From Microbulbifer okhotskensis (GTDB lineage Bacteria > Pseudomonadota > Gammaproteobacteria > Pseudomonadales > Cellvibrionaceae): a stretch of 64,000 nt of DNA. A program made the translations under genes and the position numbers. The DNA lies in NCBI RefSeq assembly GCF_023895975.1, contig NZ_JALBWM010000008.1, positions 1-64,000 on the forward strand, in the 5' to 3' direction. The notes below the pieces were generated by a model. That model did no database searches and was not told the origin of the DNA. It saw only the letters and a list, made by a program, of their open reading frames with translations. Below, piece after piece: positions 35,709-45,245 of this stretch (its first letter is position 1; every line of letters begins with the position of its first letter).

Positions 35709-37031
35709 GTGAGCGACGATAACGCCTCCCTCAATTGGTTCCGCCACGCGGCACCCTACATCAATGACCTGCGCGGCCGTACACTGGTAGTCGGTCTGCC
35801 CGGCGACGCTTTGGAGCACCCCAATTTTCGTAATCTGGTGCACGATATGGCCCTGCTCGCCAGCCTCGGCGTGCGCTTGGTTGTCGTGCATGGCGCGCGG
35901 GCACAAATCAATCGGGCGCTAGAGAAGTGCAACCTTGCAAACCTGTTTCACGGGGGGCAGCGCATTACCGACCGGGACACGCTCGAAATTGTTAAATCTG
36001 TTGTAGGCAAGCTGCGCTTTGATATTGAAGCCGCCTTCTCGCAGGGGCTACCAGACTCCCCAATGGCTCGGTCCGCCCTGAAAGTAGTCTCGGGCAATTT
36101 TGTCACCGCGCGTCCGAGTGGCGTTCTCGATGGGGTAGACCTCGGCTGGACCGGCACTGTAAGACGCATGGACGTAAATACCCTGGAACAAACCCTGGAC
36201 CAAGGCTCCCTGGTGTTACTCTCACCGCTAGGAACCTCACTCACCGGGGAGTTGTTCAATATTAATTACCTCGATCTGGCCGCTGAGGCCTCCAGGGTCT
36301 TGCGCGCAGAGAAGCTGGTACTATTTCGCGAACCCGAGCAACTCCAAGTAGACGGCCGCGCCGTTAATGAGCTCAGTATATTGCAGGCGGAACAGGTGGC
36401 TCCGCGAGTACAAAGTGAAGCCCTGCGCTGTGCCATCCGAGCCTGCAACGCCGGTATCGCACGTACTCACCTGCTCAGCTACCGCAAGAATGGTGCCCTG
36501 ATCCAAGAGCTATTTCGCCGCGAGGGCGAGGGAACCATGATCTACCGGGATAGCTACGAGGTAGTGCGCAGGGCGCGAATTACCGATGTCGGTGGGGTTC
36601 TCGGTTTGATACGCCCTTTGGAAAGAGATGGTGTACTGGTTAGACGCTCGCGGGAAAAACTTGAGGCGGAGATTGAGCACTTTACACTTGTCGAGGTCGA
36701 CGGCACTCCGGTCGCCTGTGCCGCACTCTACCCCATTAAAGATAAAGACGGCCTCACATCAGCAGCAGAAATTGCCTGCCTAGCCAGTCACCCTGAATTC
36801 AGGGGTGGGGGCCGAGGTGCCAAATTAATGCGTCACTTGGAGCGCCAGGCCCAAGCCGTCCATGTGGAAGAACTCTATGTACTCACCACCCAGACAGAAC
36901 ACTGGTTTATTGAACAGGGCTTTGAACAAGTCGGTGTCAGTGAACTGCCCGCTTCACGCAAGTCCCTTTACAACATCCAGCGTAACTCGAGGATCCTGCG
37001 CAAAAGCCTCGGGGAAAATCCGCCCAGATAG
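35709..37031 (+). CDS. argA: N-acetylglutamate synthase
   Basis: Acetylates glutamate with acetyl-CoA, the first committed step of arginine synthesis, normally feedback inhibited by arginine. Seen: an amino-acid-kinase-like domain (about 1-280; [43 protein letters not shown]) fused to a GNAT acetyltransferase domain (about 295-430; [19 protein letters not shown], the acetyl-CoA loop). The length of 440 aa matches the classical enzyme (E. coli 443). GTG start at 35709. An arginine pathway pair with argE, 60 nt apart. Confidence 0.95.
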   Translation: MSDDNASLNWFRHAAPYINDLRGRTLVVGLPGDALEHPNFRNLVHDMALLASLGVRLVVVHGARAQINRALEKCNLANLFHGGQRITDRDTLEIVKSVVGKLRFDIEAAFSQGLPDSPMARSALKVVSGNFVTARPSGVLDGVDLGWTGTVRRMDVNTLEQTLDQGSLVLLSPLGTSLTGELFNINYLDLAAEASRVLRAEKLVLFREPEQLQVDGRAVNELSILQAEQVAPRVQSEALRCAIRACNAGIARTHLLSYRKNGALIQELFRREGEGTMIYRDSYEVVRRARITDVGGVLGLIRPLERDGVLVRRSREKLEAEIEHFTLVEVDGTPVACAALYPIKDKDGLTSAAEIACLASHPEFRGGGRGAKLMRHLERQAQAVHVEELYVLTTQTEHWFIEQGFEQVGVSELPASRKSLYNIQRNSRILRKSLGENPPR

Positions 37032-37159
37032 TCACAGTGGTATCGAGAGGTTTATCCTATAAGGATGTGGCGCTTTCTCTATTTCTGCGAAAGCATCCCG
37101 AAAAATCCGTTTTTTTGTTAAGCTTCCACATCTATTGTTGCCAGCTGGAATTTGTGATC

Positions 37160-38992
37160 ATGCCCCAATACCGCTCCCGCACCTCTACTGCCGGCCGCAA
37201 TATGGCCGGAGCTCGCGCTTTATGGCGCGCCACAGGTATGACGGATGAGGACTTCCACAAGCCGATTATCGCCATTGCCAATTCATTTACCCAATTCGTC
37301 CCTGGGCATGTGCACTTGAAGGATATGGGACAGTTGGTGGCGCGGGAAATCGAGCGCGCAGGCGGGGTGGCCAAGGAGTTCAATACCATTGCCGTAGACG
37401 ACGGCATTGCCATGGGACATGACGGCATGCTCTACAGCCTGCCCAGCCGTGAGGTTATTGCTGATTCCGTAGAATATATGGTCAACGCCCACTGCGCCGA
37501 TGCCCTAGTGTGCATTTCCAACTGTGACAAGATTACACCGGGAATGATGATGGCTGCCATGCGTCTGAATATTCCGGTAATTTTTGTCTCCGGCGGCCCA
37601 ATGGAAGCCGGTAAAACCAAACTGGCAGACCACAAGCTCGACTTGGTGGACGCTATGATCATCGCCGCTACAGACACGGCCTCTGACGAGGAGGTTGCCG
37701 AGTATGAACGCTCCGCCTGCCCAACCTGTGGCTCCTGTTCAGGCATGTTTACCGCCAACTCGATGAATTGCCTCACTGAGGCACTGGGGCTGTCACTCCC
37801 AGGCAACGGCACCCTGCTGGCAACACACGCAGATCGCAAAGAGCTGTTTTTGCGCGCCGGCCGCGAAATCGTAGCCTTGACCAAGCGCTACTACGAGCAG
37901 GACGATGAAAGTGCCCTGCCACGCAATATTGCCAATCACACCGCCTTCCGTACCGCGATGGCTCTCGATATCGCTATGGGTGGCTCCACCAATACCATCC
38001 TGCACCTGCTGGCAACTGCCCAGGAAGGTGAGATTGACTTCACCCTGGAGGACATCGATCGCCTCTCCCGTGAAGTACCCCAGCTGTGTAAAGTGGCTCC
38101 CAATACCCCAAAGTACCATGTCGAGGATGTCCACCGCGCTGGTGGTGTCATGGCTATTCTAGGCGAACTAGAGACCGCAGGACTTATCGATGCCTCCCAG
38201 CCAACGGCTTACGGTAGCTCTCTCGCCGATGCCCTGGCCCGCTGGGATATCTGTCGCACTGACGACAAATCCGTACTCGACTTCTATCGCGCAGGGCCCG
38301 CAGGCATCCCTACGCAAACTGCTTTTAGCCAGGATTGTCGCTGGCCCACGCTGGATGCCGATCGCCAACACGGCTGTATTCGCTCTGTAGATCACGCTTA
38401 TTCATCAGAAGGGGGGCTCGCCATTCTCTTCGGCAACCTTGCCCCCAATGGCTGTGTTGTGAAAACTTCCGGCGTCGACGAGGCGTTGTGGCAATTTGAA
38501 GGCCCGGCCCACATCGTAGAGAGCCAGGAGGAAGCGGTCTCCAATATCCTTGAGGGAAAGGTCAGCAAAGGCGAAGCTGTTATCGTTCGTTATGAGGGCC
38601 CCAAAGGCGGGCCCGGTATGCAGGAAATGCTGTATCCCACCAGTTACCTTAAATCAAAAGGACTGGGGGAGTACTGTGCCCTCATTACCGATGGCCGTTT
38701 TTCTGGGGGCACTTCAGGTCTTTCTATCGGCCATGTTTCACCGGAAGCGGCATCGGGAGGAAATATTGCGCTTGTTCACAACGGGGACTTAATACGTATC
38801 GATATTCCCGCAAGGAAAATTGAAATTGTTATAGAAGAAGCTCAGCTCGAAAAACGCCGTTTGGAGATGGAAGAAAACCCCAAATGCTGGCAACCCATTG
38901 ATCAACGCCCTCGAAAAGTCAGCAAGGCACTAAAAGCTTATGCTCTGCTCGCTACCAGTGCAGACCGGGGGGCAGTGCGAGAGATCGACTGA
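37160..38992 (+). CDS. ilvD: dihydroxy-acid dehydratase
   Basis: An iron-sulfur dehydratase of the valine/isoleucine pathway. Seen: [19 protein letters not shown] at the start, the cluster-ligand regions [12 protein letters not shown] and [15 protein letters not shown], the substrate-site AMGGSTNT, and [20 protein letters not shown] near the C-terminus. The length of 610 aa fits E. coli (616). The frame is open further upstream, but similarity starts at ATG 37160, leaving a 128-nt leader after argA. That leader contains a small GCTTTC/GAAAGC hairpin and no Ile/Val/Leu-rich leader peptide that I can see. Confidence 0.95.
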   Translation: MPQYRSRTSTAGRNMAGARALWRATGMTDEDFHKPIIAIANSFTQFVPGHVHLKDMGQLVAREIERAGGVAKEFNTIAVDDGIAMGHDGMLYSLPSREVIADSVEYMVNAHCADALVCISNCDKITPGMMMAAMRLNIPVIFVSGGPMEAGKTKLADHKLDLVDAMIIAATDTASDEEVAEYERSACPTCGSCSGMFTANSMNCLTEALGLSLPGNGTLLATHADRKELFLRAGREIVALTKRYYEQDDESALPRNIANHTAFRTAMALDIAMGGSTNTILHLLATAQEGEIDFTLEDIDRLSREVPQLCKVAPNTPKYHVEDVHRAGGVMAILGELETAGLIDASQPTAYGSSLADALARWDICRTDDKSVLDFYRAGPAGIPTQTAFSQDCRWPTLDADRQHGCIRSVDHAYSSEGGLAILFGNLAPNGCVVKTSGVDEALWQFEGPAHIVESQEEAVSNILEGKVSKGEAVIVRYEGPKGGPGMQEMLYPTSYLKSKGLGEYCALITDGRFSGGTSGLSIGHVSPEAASGGNIALVHNGDLIRIDIPARKIEIVIEEAQLEKRRLEMEENPKCWQPIDQRPRKVSKALKAYALLATSADRGAVREID

Positions 38993-39010
38993 TAATCTCA
39001 AAACCTGAAG

Positions 39011-39037
39011 AAACGGCCCCAAGGGGCCGTTTTTTTA
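39011..39037. terminator. bidirectional terminator, ilvD / second tonB
   Basis: AAACGGCCCC (39011-39020) pairs with GGGGCCGTTT (39023-39032) and is followed by an eight-T run (39030-39037). It serves ilvD and partly overlaps the last codons of the convergent TonB gene. Confidence 0.85.
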
Positions 39038-39685
39038 TTCTGCCAATTTATAGCTAATACGATTACGTACACCATAGCGCTCAACTGGCTGGCCATCTTT
39101 CATCTGCGGCCGGTATTTAAAGCGCTCTGCCGCAGCCAGTGAAGAACGATTAAATACATTGGTGGGGTTACCCTCGCTATCAAAGCCACCAACAACGCGA
39201 GCATCCCGTACAGCACCGGTTTTAGTCACCGTGAATTCAACGATCACATAGCCCTCAATACCTCTGCGTAATGCAGCACTGGGGTAGCGAGGTGCCGGTT
39301 TATACACGGGTAGAGGATCTCTAGTTGCCGCCATGGGACCGCCCTCACCCGAGATCACTGGTGGATGAATCAATATTTGACTATCCAGAATCGTGACATC
39401 TTTGTTGGCTGCCGTCGGCTGAGGTGGTGGTGGAATCTCTTGGGGCTCTGGTGGTGCCTCGAATTCTTTGGTCGTGAAAACTTTCTTTTCTGTTATATGA
39501 ATTGGCTTGATAGAGGCTAGCGGTTCGGCTGTAGGCTCCACAAAATCTGTGGCAACTAACTGGCTCATTAAGAAAATAAGCCCAACAGTTGTCAAAGCCG
39601 CATAACCCAGGCCTTTTGCATAACTCGCGAGCAAATGAGGGGGGAAAAATATGGGATTGGAAATCGACTGGCAAGCTCTATCCAT
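39035..39685 (-). CDS. tonB: TonB-family energy transducer, second copy
   Basis: A TonB-like protein of 216 aa. Seen: one signal-anchor helix at about 24-43 (LGYAALTTVGLIFLMSQLVA), a proline/glutamate-rich linker (EAPPEPQEIPPPPQP), and a C-terminal TonB domain with YPSAALRRGIEGYVIVEF and FKYRPQMKDGQPVERYG. TonB carries the proton-motive energy of ExbBD to outer-membrane receptors. The domain is closely similar in pattern to the TonB at 41277, so it looks like a duplicate. AAGGAG lies 8 nt before the ATG. It is separated from the six-gene operon by a terminator, so it probably has its own promoter. Confidence 0.9.
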   Translation of the reverse strand: MDRACQSISNPIFFPPHLLASYAKGLGYAALTTVGLIFLMSQLVATDFVEPTAEPLASIKPIHITEKKVFTTKEFEAPPEPQEIPPPPQPTAANKDVTILDSQILIHPPVISGEGGPMAATRDPLPVYKPAPRYPSAALRRGIEGYVIVEFTVTKTGAVRDARVVGGFDSEGNPTNVFNRSSLAAAERFKYRPQMKDGQPVERYGVRNRISYKLAE

Positions 39686-39854
39686 AACACCACTCCTTTT
39701 ATTGTTAGGGTGTAATAAGCGGCATTCTAGTGCCGTAAATGGAAAAGCTGATCAGCTGGCTTTAATCATTAGCCAAATTACAAAAAAATGCAAATAGTCC
39801 GGTAATACAGTTCATATCAATGTTTTATGTCGGCTAACACAAAGAATGGAGCAT

Positions 39855-39887
39855 AAAAAAAGCCGCACATCTCTGCGCGGCTTTTTT
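39855..39887 (-). terminator. terminator of the TonB2-type operon
   Basis: AAAAAAGCCGC (39855-39865) pairs with GCGGCTTTTTT (39877-39887), 11-nt loop, 23 nt past the stop of the TPR gene. Confidence 0.8.
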
Positions 39888-39910
39888 ATCCTCAAACCAC
39901 TATGCGAAAA

Positions 39911-41263
39911 TTAAATGGCCAGTTGCTTCTCACGCTCCATTTCACCCTCAACAAAAGCAATCCATTGACGAGCGAACTTCTCCGAACGTTCATCCTTCCG
40001 TGCGATCTTGAGGCTCTTCAGCGCAGCGTCATATCGCTTAAGGTTCGCGTTAGCCATTCCCAATACGATATGCAGGGTGTCCACGCGCTTAATTCCGCGT
40101 TTGGCCAGCGCTTTCTTACCCATAGAAATAGCATTTTCGTTCTGGTCCAGATCCAGATAAATACCCGCCAAACGGGAATAGATTTCCCCTTTATCAGAAA
40201 GCCTGGCCGCTGCTTCCAGCTGGGGAATAGCCTTCTGCAGCTCTTGGGCCATCTGGTATGCCTGAGCCAGAGTTTCCAGGTTCTTGGCCGTTCGCGGGAT
40301 TTTATTCTCTTTGAGACCCTTGGCGATAACCTTGGCCCCTTTATAAGGCATTTCATGCCCCATAAAGAGGTAGCCCATATTCAGCAGATCTTTATCCTTT
40401 TCCAAAGCGCCGGTAAGGTAAGCTGCTTCCATCATATGCAGCTGATCCTTATCGCGCTTTAGCTCACCGTACATCGCCGCCAAAGTCTTGTAATACACCG
40501 GTTTAGGATAGTACTGCACCAATTTTTCCAGGACACCCGCTACCTTTTTATAGTCAGTGCGCTCGAAATAGACATACTGCTGCAGGCCATACCAGCCTTC
40601 TTTAGGAGTCTTGCCCTCTTTCTCATACATGGATACCGCTATATTGATATCCGCGAGCGCTTTATCCTGATTGCCAATCTGGTTATAAGCCTGGGCCCGT
40701 AGCGCATAGGAGTCCGCCGTAATGCGATTAGAAACCTTAAACCACTTATTCAGGTAATTGACGGCCTGCCTGTAATCCTCGGTGACAAAATACAGCTGGG
40801 CAAGTGTAAACAAAGTGCCCACTTCTAAAGCCACTGGCAGGTTTTTTTCTCCCTGGTCCAGCACTTTTTTGAAGTAGGGAATAGCTTGCTTGTATCGCTC
40901 AGTACTGTAGTAAACCACCCCGAAGAAGTTATACATCTGGGCCACTTCATAGCCGTTGTATCGCTTCTTGCTGGCATCCATATCTTTCAGCGCGGCAAGG
41001 GCACCCGGCCAGTCCTCTGCATCGGCCGCTTCCTGAGCTTTTTCAAGCTTCTTGTACGCGGCTTCACGCATTGCGGGTACTTTGCGGGTCTTTTGCTTGC
41101 TGGGTTTTTTTTGTTCCTGCGCCTGTGCTGAGGCAAAAACTGCGGAAACCCCTGCAGCTTCCAACACGGTAACGCTGACCGCCGGCGCCAGAACCAAGGG
41201 TAGCGCCACTGACGTGCGCAGAGCGAACTTGGACAAACCTTTAGTGATGGTCGTCAACTTCAT
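39911..41263 (-). CDS. periplasmic TPR protein of the TonB operon
   Basis: A 450-aa tetratricopeptide-repeat protein, last gene of the operon. Seen: a signal peptide (hydrophobic LPLVLAPAVSVTVLEAAGVS, ending near AQAQ), a basic stretch, then repeated TPR helices such as YNFFGVVYYSTERYKQAIPY, ALRAQAYNQIGNQDKALADI and LAGIYLDLDQNENAISMG. The equivalent protein in Shewanella and other marine bacteria is encoded with TonB2 systems and has been linked to receptor-dependent uptake, but its molecular role is unsettled. The start at 41263 has AAGGGGAAG upstream and gives the signal peptide; 13 nt after tonB. Confidence 0.87.
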   Translation of the reverse strand: MKLTTITKGLSKFALRTSVALPLVLAPAVSVTVLEAAGVSAVFASAQAQEQKKPSKQKTRKVPAMREAAYKKLEKAQEAADAEDWPGALAALKDMDASKKRYNGYEVAQMYNFFGVVYYSTERYKQAIPYFKKVLDQGEKNLPVALEVGTLFTLAQLYFVTEDYRQAVNYLNKWFKVSNRITADSYALRAQAYNQIGNQDKALADINIAVSMYEKEGKTPKEGWYGLQQYVYFERTDYKKVAGVLEKLVQYYPKPVYYKTLAAMYGELKRDKDQLHMMEAAYLTGALEKDKDLLNMGYLFMGHEMPYKGAKVIAKGLKENKIPRTAKNLETLAQAYQMAQELQKAIPQLEAAARLSDKGEIYSRLAGIYLDLDQNENAISMGKKALAKRGIKRVDTLHIVLGMANANLKRYDAALKSLKIARKDERSEKFARQWIAFVEGEMEREKQLAI

Positions 41264-41276
41264 AGTGCTTCCCCTT

Positions 41277-41894
41277 TTAGTCCTTAGCCATGTTAAAGCT
41301 GATCTTAGTCCTAACATTAGGAACTTCAGTCGGCTTGCCATCGACTACCCGCGGCTTGTACTTATATTTCAATGCGGACTTCAAAGCAGCCCGGTTGAAA
41401 ACCGTTGTGGGTTTGCCGTTCAGTGTAAAGGCCTCGATCACGATCGGGTCACGTACAGAACCATTAGTAGTCACTGTGTACTCAACGATTACATAACCTT
41501 CCATACCGCGCTGCAGAGCACGACGGGGATATTGTGGCTGTACTTTTACGATCGGCAGGTAGTCACCTTCACCAAAGCTGAAACCAGACAACTTAACGCC
41601 GCCCCCTGCTTTAGGTGCAGAGATATTGATTCCACCATCAATAACCTGCTCCTCGAAATCAGGCTCCGGCATATCCGGTGGCGGGACTTCCGGGTCTTCT
41701 GGTTTTACCGGCTTGGCCGTGTTGAACTGTGTTTCGATCGACTGGTCAGGCATCACCACATCGGCAACTTTGAACTGCTCCGTTTCCTCTGGAGCACCCA
41801 TGTTCGCCGCAATCAGCTGATGCATGGTGAAGATGAGGCCAAAAGTCGTGGCTACCGCCAACGTACCCGCCCCTAGAAGTCTTACCGGATTCAT
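41277..41894 (-). CDS. tonB: TonB-family energy transducer of the operon
   Basis: A 205-aa TonB. Seen: signal anchor GTLAVATTFGLIFTMHQLI (about 8-26), a short acidic/proline linker (EDPEVPPPDMPEPD), and the C-terminal domain with YPRRALQRGMEGYVIVEY and KYKYKPRVVDGKPTEVP. It follows exbD by 5 nt and precedes the TPR gene by 13 nt. It is short in the linker compared with E. coli TonB (239), as is usual for TonB2-type proteins. Confidence 0.93.
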   Translation of the reverse strand: MNPVRLLGAGTLAVATTFGLIFTMHQLIAANMGAPEETEQFKVADVVMPDQSIETQFNTAKPVKPEDPEVPPPDMPEPDFEEQVIDGGINISAPKAGGGVKLSGFSFGEGDYLPIVKVQPQYPRRALQRGMEGYVIVEYTVTTNGSVRDPIVIEAFTLNGKPTTVFNRAALKSALKYKYKPRVVDGKPTEVPNVRTKISFNMAKD

Positions 41895-41899
41895 AGCTG

Positions 41900-42301
41900 T
41901 TAACTCTTCTCTGTAGCGACAGAAACTTTCGTGATACCAATCTTCCTGGCCGCATCCGCGATCAGGGCGATTTTCTCAATACTCGATCCTTTATCGGTCT
42001 GAATTACCAACCACCCTTTCGGGTTTTCCGAGTAGAGACGCTCCAGGACAATTCGTACCTGACGCTCGTCAACCTTCTCTTTGGCAATCCAGATTTCGTC
42101 ACTGTCGTTGATTGCTACCAGAATAGAGGCGGCTTTGAGTTCAGCGGTTGTCGCTTCCGGCTTCTCAATATCAGCACCCGGCTCCTTGATAAAGGTCGCG
42201 GTGACAATAAAGAAGATCAGCATGATAAACACCACGTCCAACATCGGCGTGAGGTCAATTGCGCCGGCTTCTTCTTCTGCCGTCTTTTTTCTTTTGCTCA
42301 T
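41900..42301 (-). CDS. exbD: biopolymer transport protein ExbD
   Basis: A 133-aa single-pass inner-membrane protein that forms the proton channel with ExbB and drives TonB. Seen: the helix LTPMLDVVFIMLIFFIVTA with the conserved channel Asp (D of PMLDV, about residue 22) and a periplasmic domain ending KIGITKVSVATEKS. Basic cytoplasmic tail MSKRKK. A 112-nt gap separates it from exbB, and that gap has a strong GC hairpin. Confidence 0.94.
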   Translation of the reverse strand: MSKRKKTAEEEAGAIDLTPMLDVVFIMLIFFIVTATFIKEPGADIEKPEATTAELKAASILVAINDSDEIWIAKEKVDERQVRIVLERLYSENPKGWLVIQTDKGSSIEKIALIADAARKIGITKVSVATEKS

Positions 42302-42328
42302 AGCAACTCTCTTAGCGAACTTTTCCAG

Positions 42329-42349
42329 CGGGGGCCCAGAGAGCCCCCG
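42329..42349 (-). other. intercistronic GC hairpin between exbB and exbD
   Basis: CGGGGGC (42329-42335) pairs perfectly with GCCCCCG (42343-42349), loop of 7 nt, with no T-tract on either side. It lies in the only sizeable gap (112 nt) inside the operon, so it may adjust the exbB to exbD ratio by RNA processing or stability rather than end transcription. Confidence 0.55.
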
Positions 42350-42413
42350 GCAAAAGTATCTGGCTTGGCTAAACCTTCATAACGAATAGGCTGACCTACT
42401 CGCTTATGTGTGC

Positions 42414-42941
42414 TCAGTGATCCATCGTCAGATGATCTTCCAAAAGCTGGGTTTCACGCTCAGCCTTGCGGGCGAGGTAGGTGTTGGCAAATACACCAGA
42501 CAGCGCGGCAACCATACCCGCCATTGTCGGGATAGTCGCCATGGATACACCACTGGCCATCTGCTTGGCATCACCGCCACCTGTAATCGCGAGGACATCG
42601 AACACGTTGATCATGCCCCAAACCGTGCCCAGCAACCCAAACAAAGGGGCCAGGGCTACACAAGCTTGGATCATGTCCATATTGTCCTGAATTTTCTCGG
42701 ATACCCGGGAAATCATTGCATAACGAATCTGGTGTGAAGACCAGGATTTGCGCTCACCGCGCCCCTCCCATTGATCGACCGCACCTTGAACGTCACTCTT
42801 TAACGCTTTGTTAAAGTAGAAAACACGTTCAAAAATCAGCGTCCACATAAAGAAGGTCAGGCCGGCGATCAGGAACAGTACTGGCCCGCCCGACGCCATA
42901 AAGGCGTTGACGGCGGCCCATGCGTCATTTAATGCGTGCAT
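42414..42941 (-). CDS. exbB: biopolymer transport protein ExbB
   Basis: A 175-aa MotA/TolQ/ExbB proton-channel protein with three membrane segments. Seen: FLIAGLTFFMWTLIFERVFYF (first helix, quoted to its 20th residue only in part as LIAGLTFFMWTLIFERV), ACVALAPLFGLLGTVWGMIN, and TIPTMAGMVAALSGVFANT. This is the short form typical of ExbB2. GGAGG lies 7 nt before the ATG. It follows the TtpC-like gene by 14 nt. Confidence 0.93.
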   Translation of the reverse strand: MHALNDAWAAVNAFMASGGPVLFLIAGLTFFMWTLIFERVFYFNKALKSDVQGAVDQWEGRGERKSWSSHQIRYAMISRVSEKIQDNMDMIQACVALAPLFGLLGTVWGMINVFDVLAITGGGDAKQMASGVSMATIPTMAGMVAALSGVFANTYLARKAERETQLLEDHLTMDH

Positions 42942-42955
42942 GTTGCCGCCTCCTC

Positions 42956-44326
42956 TTATTTACGCTCGGCGTTTTCTGCCACGATACCGGCACTCTGCTC
43001 TTCCAGAATGTGCAAGACACGCTTGGCGCGACCGTTTACGACGGTGTGCATCAGCACTGTGGGGATAGCCACTACCAGACCCAGAACGGTGGTGATCAGG
43101 GCAGAGGAAATACCACCCGCCATTGCTTTAGGATCACCGGCACCGAAGATAGTGATCGCCTGGAAGGTGATGATCATACCGGTAACGGTACCCAGCAGAC
43201 CCAGCAACGGCGCTACCATAGCGATAATCTTCAGCAGATTGAGGCCGGACTCTACCGCCGGACGCTCTTTCAACACGGCTTCTTCCATCTTCAGCTCGAG
43301 GGTTTCGCCGTCAACACCTTTGTTCTCTTCCGCAACCGCCAGTACACGACCCAGGGGGTTGTTGGTGTTCGGGGTGGAGGAACGCAGCTGAGCACTTACC
43401 TTGGCGCTAACGCCGGTCAACACGATCAGGCGGAAGATGGCCAGCAGCATGGCGAACACGCCAACCGCAGAGATAATGTAGCCAACGATGCCACCCTGAT
43501 GCCAGCGCTCGACGATGTCCGGGCTATTGATCATGGCTTTCAGGTAAGAACCCCCGGTAGGACCAGTGGGGTCAACACCGAAGGCGCTGAAACCGGTGGT
43601 GGAAGCCTGCAAAGTCTCAGCCATGCCCTGGAATTTGCCATCCGGCTGGCGGATCAACTCGGCCATTTTGTAGGCTTTGTTCATTTCCAGGTATTTACCG
43701 TTGGAGACCAGATTGAAGTTACCAACACGAACCACTTCCTGCTCACCCTGCTCGCCATTCGGCTTGATCACAGTAGCGTTGAACTTGACAACTTTGCCAG
43801 ATTCCAGAGTTTCACGCTGAATCTCAAACCACAGGCGCTCAATTTCCGGGATAGTCGGCAATTGGGTAGCACTGTTCATCTTGGCCAGCAGGCCATCGAG
43901 AAATTCAGCGCGATTGGGGTACTGGGCAGAAACCAGGGAGGAACCAATATTGGCACGCAGGTCTGCAGCAGTAGAGGACATATGGCCGAACAGCTCTTTC
44001 AGGGAGCCCATGCGCTCGTCCAGTTGCTGACGCTTCTGATCTACGGCAACTTCCTGCTCCTGGTAGGTTTTTTCCAGTTGTGCAGAACGCTTTTCTTCAG
44101 CGGTGCGAGTGTCTTCGGCCTTTTTCAGCAGGGACTGTTGGTTCGACTTCTGGCGACGAAAATCATTTTCCCGCTGTCTATGCTCTTTGGACTCAGCAAC
44201 CTTGGATTGCTGAACCATTTTCAGAAGGTCGTCCAGAGAAGAGGCCTTCTCCTGTGCAACAGTGGAGAAGCTGATAAAACCAGCCGCTGCTGCTACTAAA
44301 ATACGCTTGGCGATAGAGGTTTTCAT
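42956..44326 (-). CDS. TtpC-like large MotA/TolQ/ExbB protein
   Basis: A 456-aa protein with the layout of TtpC from Vibrio TonB2 systems: signal peptide (about 1-25, ending STVAQ), a long coiled-coil periplasmic segment (about 30-115; QQSLLKKAEDTRTAEEKRSA), a folded periplasmic part, then three membrane helices with a MotA/TolQ/ExbB channel domain (IIAMVAPLLGLLGTVTGMI, ALITTVLGLVVAIPTVLMH). TtpC is needed for TonB2-dependent iron uptake in Vibrio, where it joins ExbB2-ExbD2-TonB2. Its start overlaps the DUF3450 stop by 4 nt (ATGA). Codon bias is strong enough to leave a 459-codon shadow frame opposite, a sign of high expression. Confidence 0.9.
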   Translation of the reverse strand: MKTSIAKRILVAAAAGFISFSTVAQEKASSLDDLLKMVQQSKVAESKEHRQRENDFRRQKSNQQSLLKKAEDTRTAEEKRSAQLEKTYQEQEVAVDQKRQQLDERMGSLKELFGHMSSTAADLRANIGSSLVSAQYPNRAEFLDGLLAKMNSATQLPTIPEIERLWFEIQRETLESGKVVKFNATVIKPNGEQGEQEVVRVGNFNLVSNGKYLEMNKAYKMAELIRQPDGKFQGMAETLQASTTGFSAFGVDPTGPTGGSYLKAMINSPDIVERWHQGGIVGYIISAVGVFAMLLAIFRLIVLTGVSAKVSAQLRSSTPNTNNPLGRVLAVAEENKGVDGETLELKMEEAVLKERPAVESGLNLLKIIAMVAPLLGLLGTVTGMIITFQAITIFGAGDPKAMAGGISSALITTVLGLVVAIPTVLMHTVVNGRAKRVLHILEEQSAGIVAENAERK

Positions 44327-45105
44327 TGCGCAGCCTCCGGAGCCGGAATCGGCATGGTCATGATGTCAATAGTGGCCTGTTTCTTGGCGATTTTCAGACC
44401 ACTCATGAGGGCGCGGCGGTATTCGCCAGCATCAATCTCAACCCACATTTTTTGAGTTTTATCGTAGGCCAGAGAGATTTCAGCATCGGTAGTTTGAGCC
44501 AGCAGAGCGATACGGCCGATTTGCAGCACGTTTACTTCTCGATCCTGACCGTTCACTTCAAGGGAGTCGCCATAAGTGTCAATCTTACGCGCGTACTCAG
44601 ATTCGAAGTTGTACAGTTCCAATACCTGGCGGAATTTTTCCGCGACGCTAACATCGGAGCGGTCCATGGTGTTCTTAACACCTTCGAGGTTAGCTCTGCG
44701 CTCGTCGAGCTTGAACGGTGCGTCCAACTCGATGAACTGCTCCAAGCCGTCCAGCATACGCAGGATCAGCGGCTGGATCTGACGCTCAATCACGGTGACG
44801 TTAGCAATGGACTCGTCCAGCTCATTGATTACTTCGAGCTGGTTGGCCAGCTGCTTATCCAGCTGACGGTTGTATACGCGCAGACCATCGATTTCTTTAT
44901 TAACCACCTTGAAGTCCTGCAGCAGGCTGCTGGTTTCGTCGGCAATCTTGTCGATGCGCTTTTGCGATGCCTGGGCCGCAGTGGTTTTCTGCTGGCCAAC
45001 GGCGAGTACGTTATCGAGAGTATCCGCAGTGGCTACGCTACCGTAGAGCGCGCCGGCAGAAAGCGCAGTGGTCAGCGCCACAGCCATGAATCGCTTGGTT
45101 TTCAT
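44323..45105 (-). CDS. DUF3450 periplasmic coiled-coil protein
   Basis: First gene of the TonB2-type operon, 260 aa. Seen: a signal peptide ending near VATADT (residue 28), then a long helical coiled coil (QKRIDKIADETSSLLQDF, LRVYNRQLDKQLANQL) and a C-terminal domain with LLAQTTDAEISLAYDKTQ followed by KMWVEIDAGEYR. DUF3450 proteins occur almost only beside TtpC-ExbB-ExbD-TonB genes; their function is not established. I infer a periplasmic partner of the TtpC coiled coil. The ATG at 45105 has a GGGGGG ribosome binding site; the longer frame would break the signal peptide. Confidence 0.88.
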   Translation of the reverse strand: MKTKRFMAVALTTALSAGALYGSVATADTLDNVLAVGQQKTTAAQASQKRIDKIADETSSLLQDFKVVNKEIDGLRVYNRQLDKQLANQLEVINELDESIANVTVIERQIQPLILRMLDGLEQFIELDAPFKLDERRANLEGVKNTMDRSDVSVAEKFRQVLELYNFESEYARKIDTYGDSLEVNGQDREVNVLQIGRIALLAQTTDAEISLAYDKTQKMWVEIDAGEYRRALMSGLKIAKKQATIDIMTMPIPAPEAAQ

Positions 45106-45217
45106 TAGACCCCCCAGTGGGTTCAATATTTCACAACATGGTCGCGATGAGTTAGCTGCCGCAACACCTGTCCTTTTGTTTTAAAAACATTGGTTAGAAG
45201 ACAGCTAAGAGCCGCAC

Positions 45218-45245
45218 ATTGTAAACAGCCGATTTGATTATTCAA
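45218..45245 (-). promoter_or_regulatory. candidate sigma-70 promoter of the TonB2-type operon
   Basis: On the minus strand TTGAAT (-35, 45240-45245) and TACAAT (-10, 45218-45223) are 16 nt apart, 113 nt before the DUF3450 start. A second weaker pair (TTGATT, TTAAAT, 17 nt) lies further upstream near 45357-45386. I see no convincing Fur box. Confidence 0.4.

Noticed and set aside
37037..37159. N-terminal extension of IlvD
   Set aside because: IlvD similarity starts at MPQYRSRT; the extra 41 codons look non-coding and begin just after the argA stop.
42920..44299. A 459-codon open frame on the plus strand opposite the TtpC-like gene
   Set aside because: Its product is His/Gln-rich and resembles no family; it mirrors the strong codon bias of the real minus-strand gene, as do the 260-codon frame at 44326-45108 and the 186-codon frame at 39902-40462.
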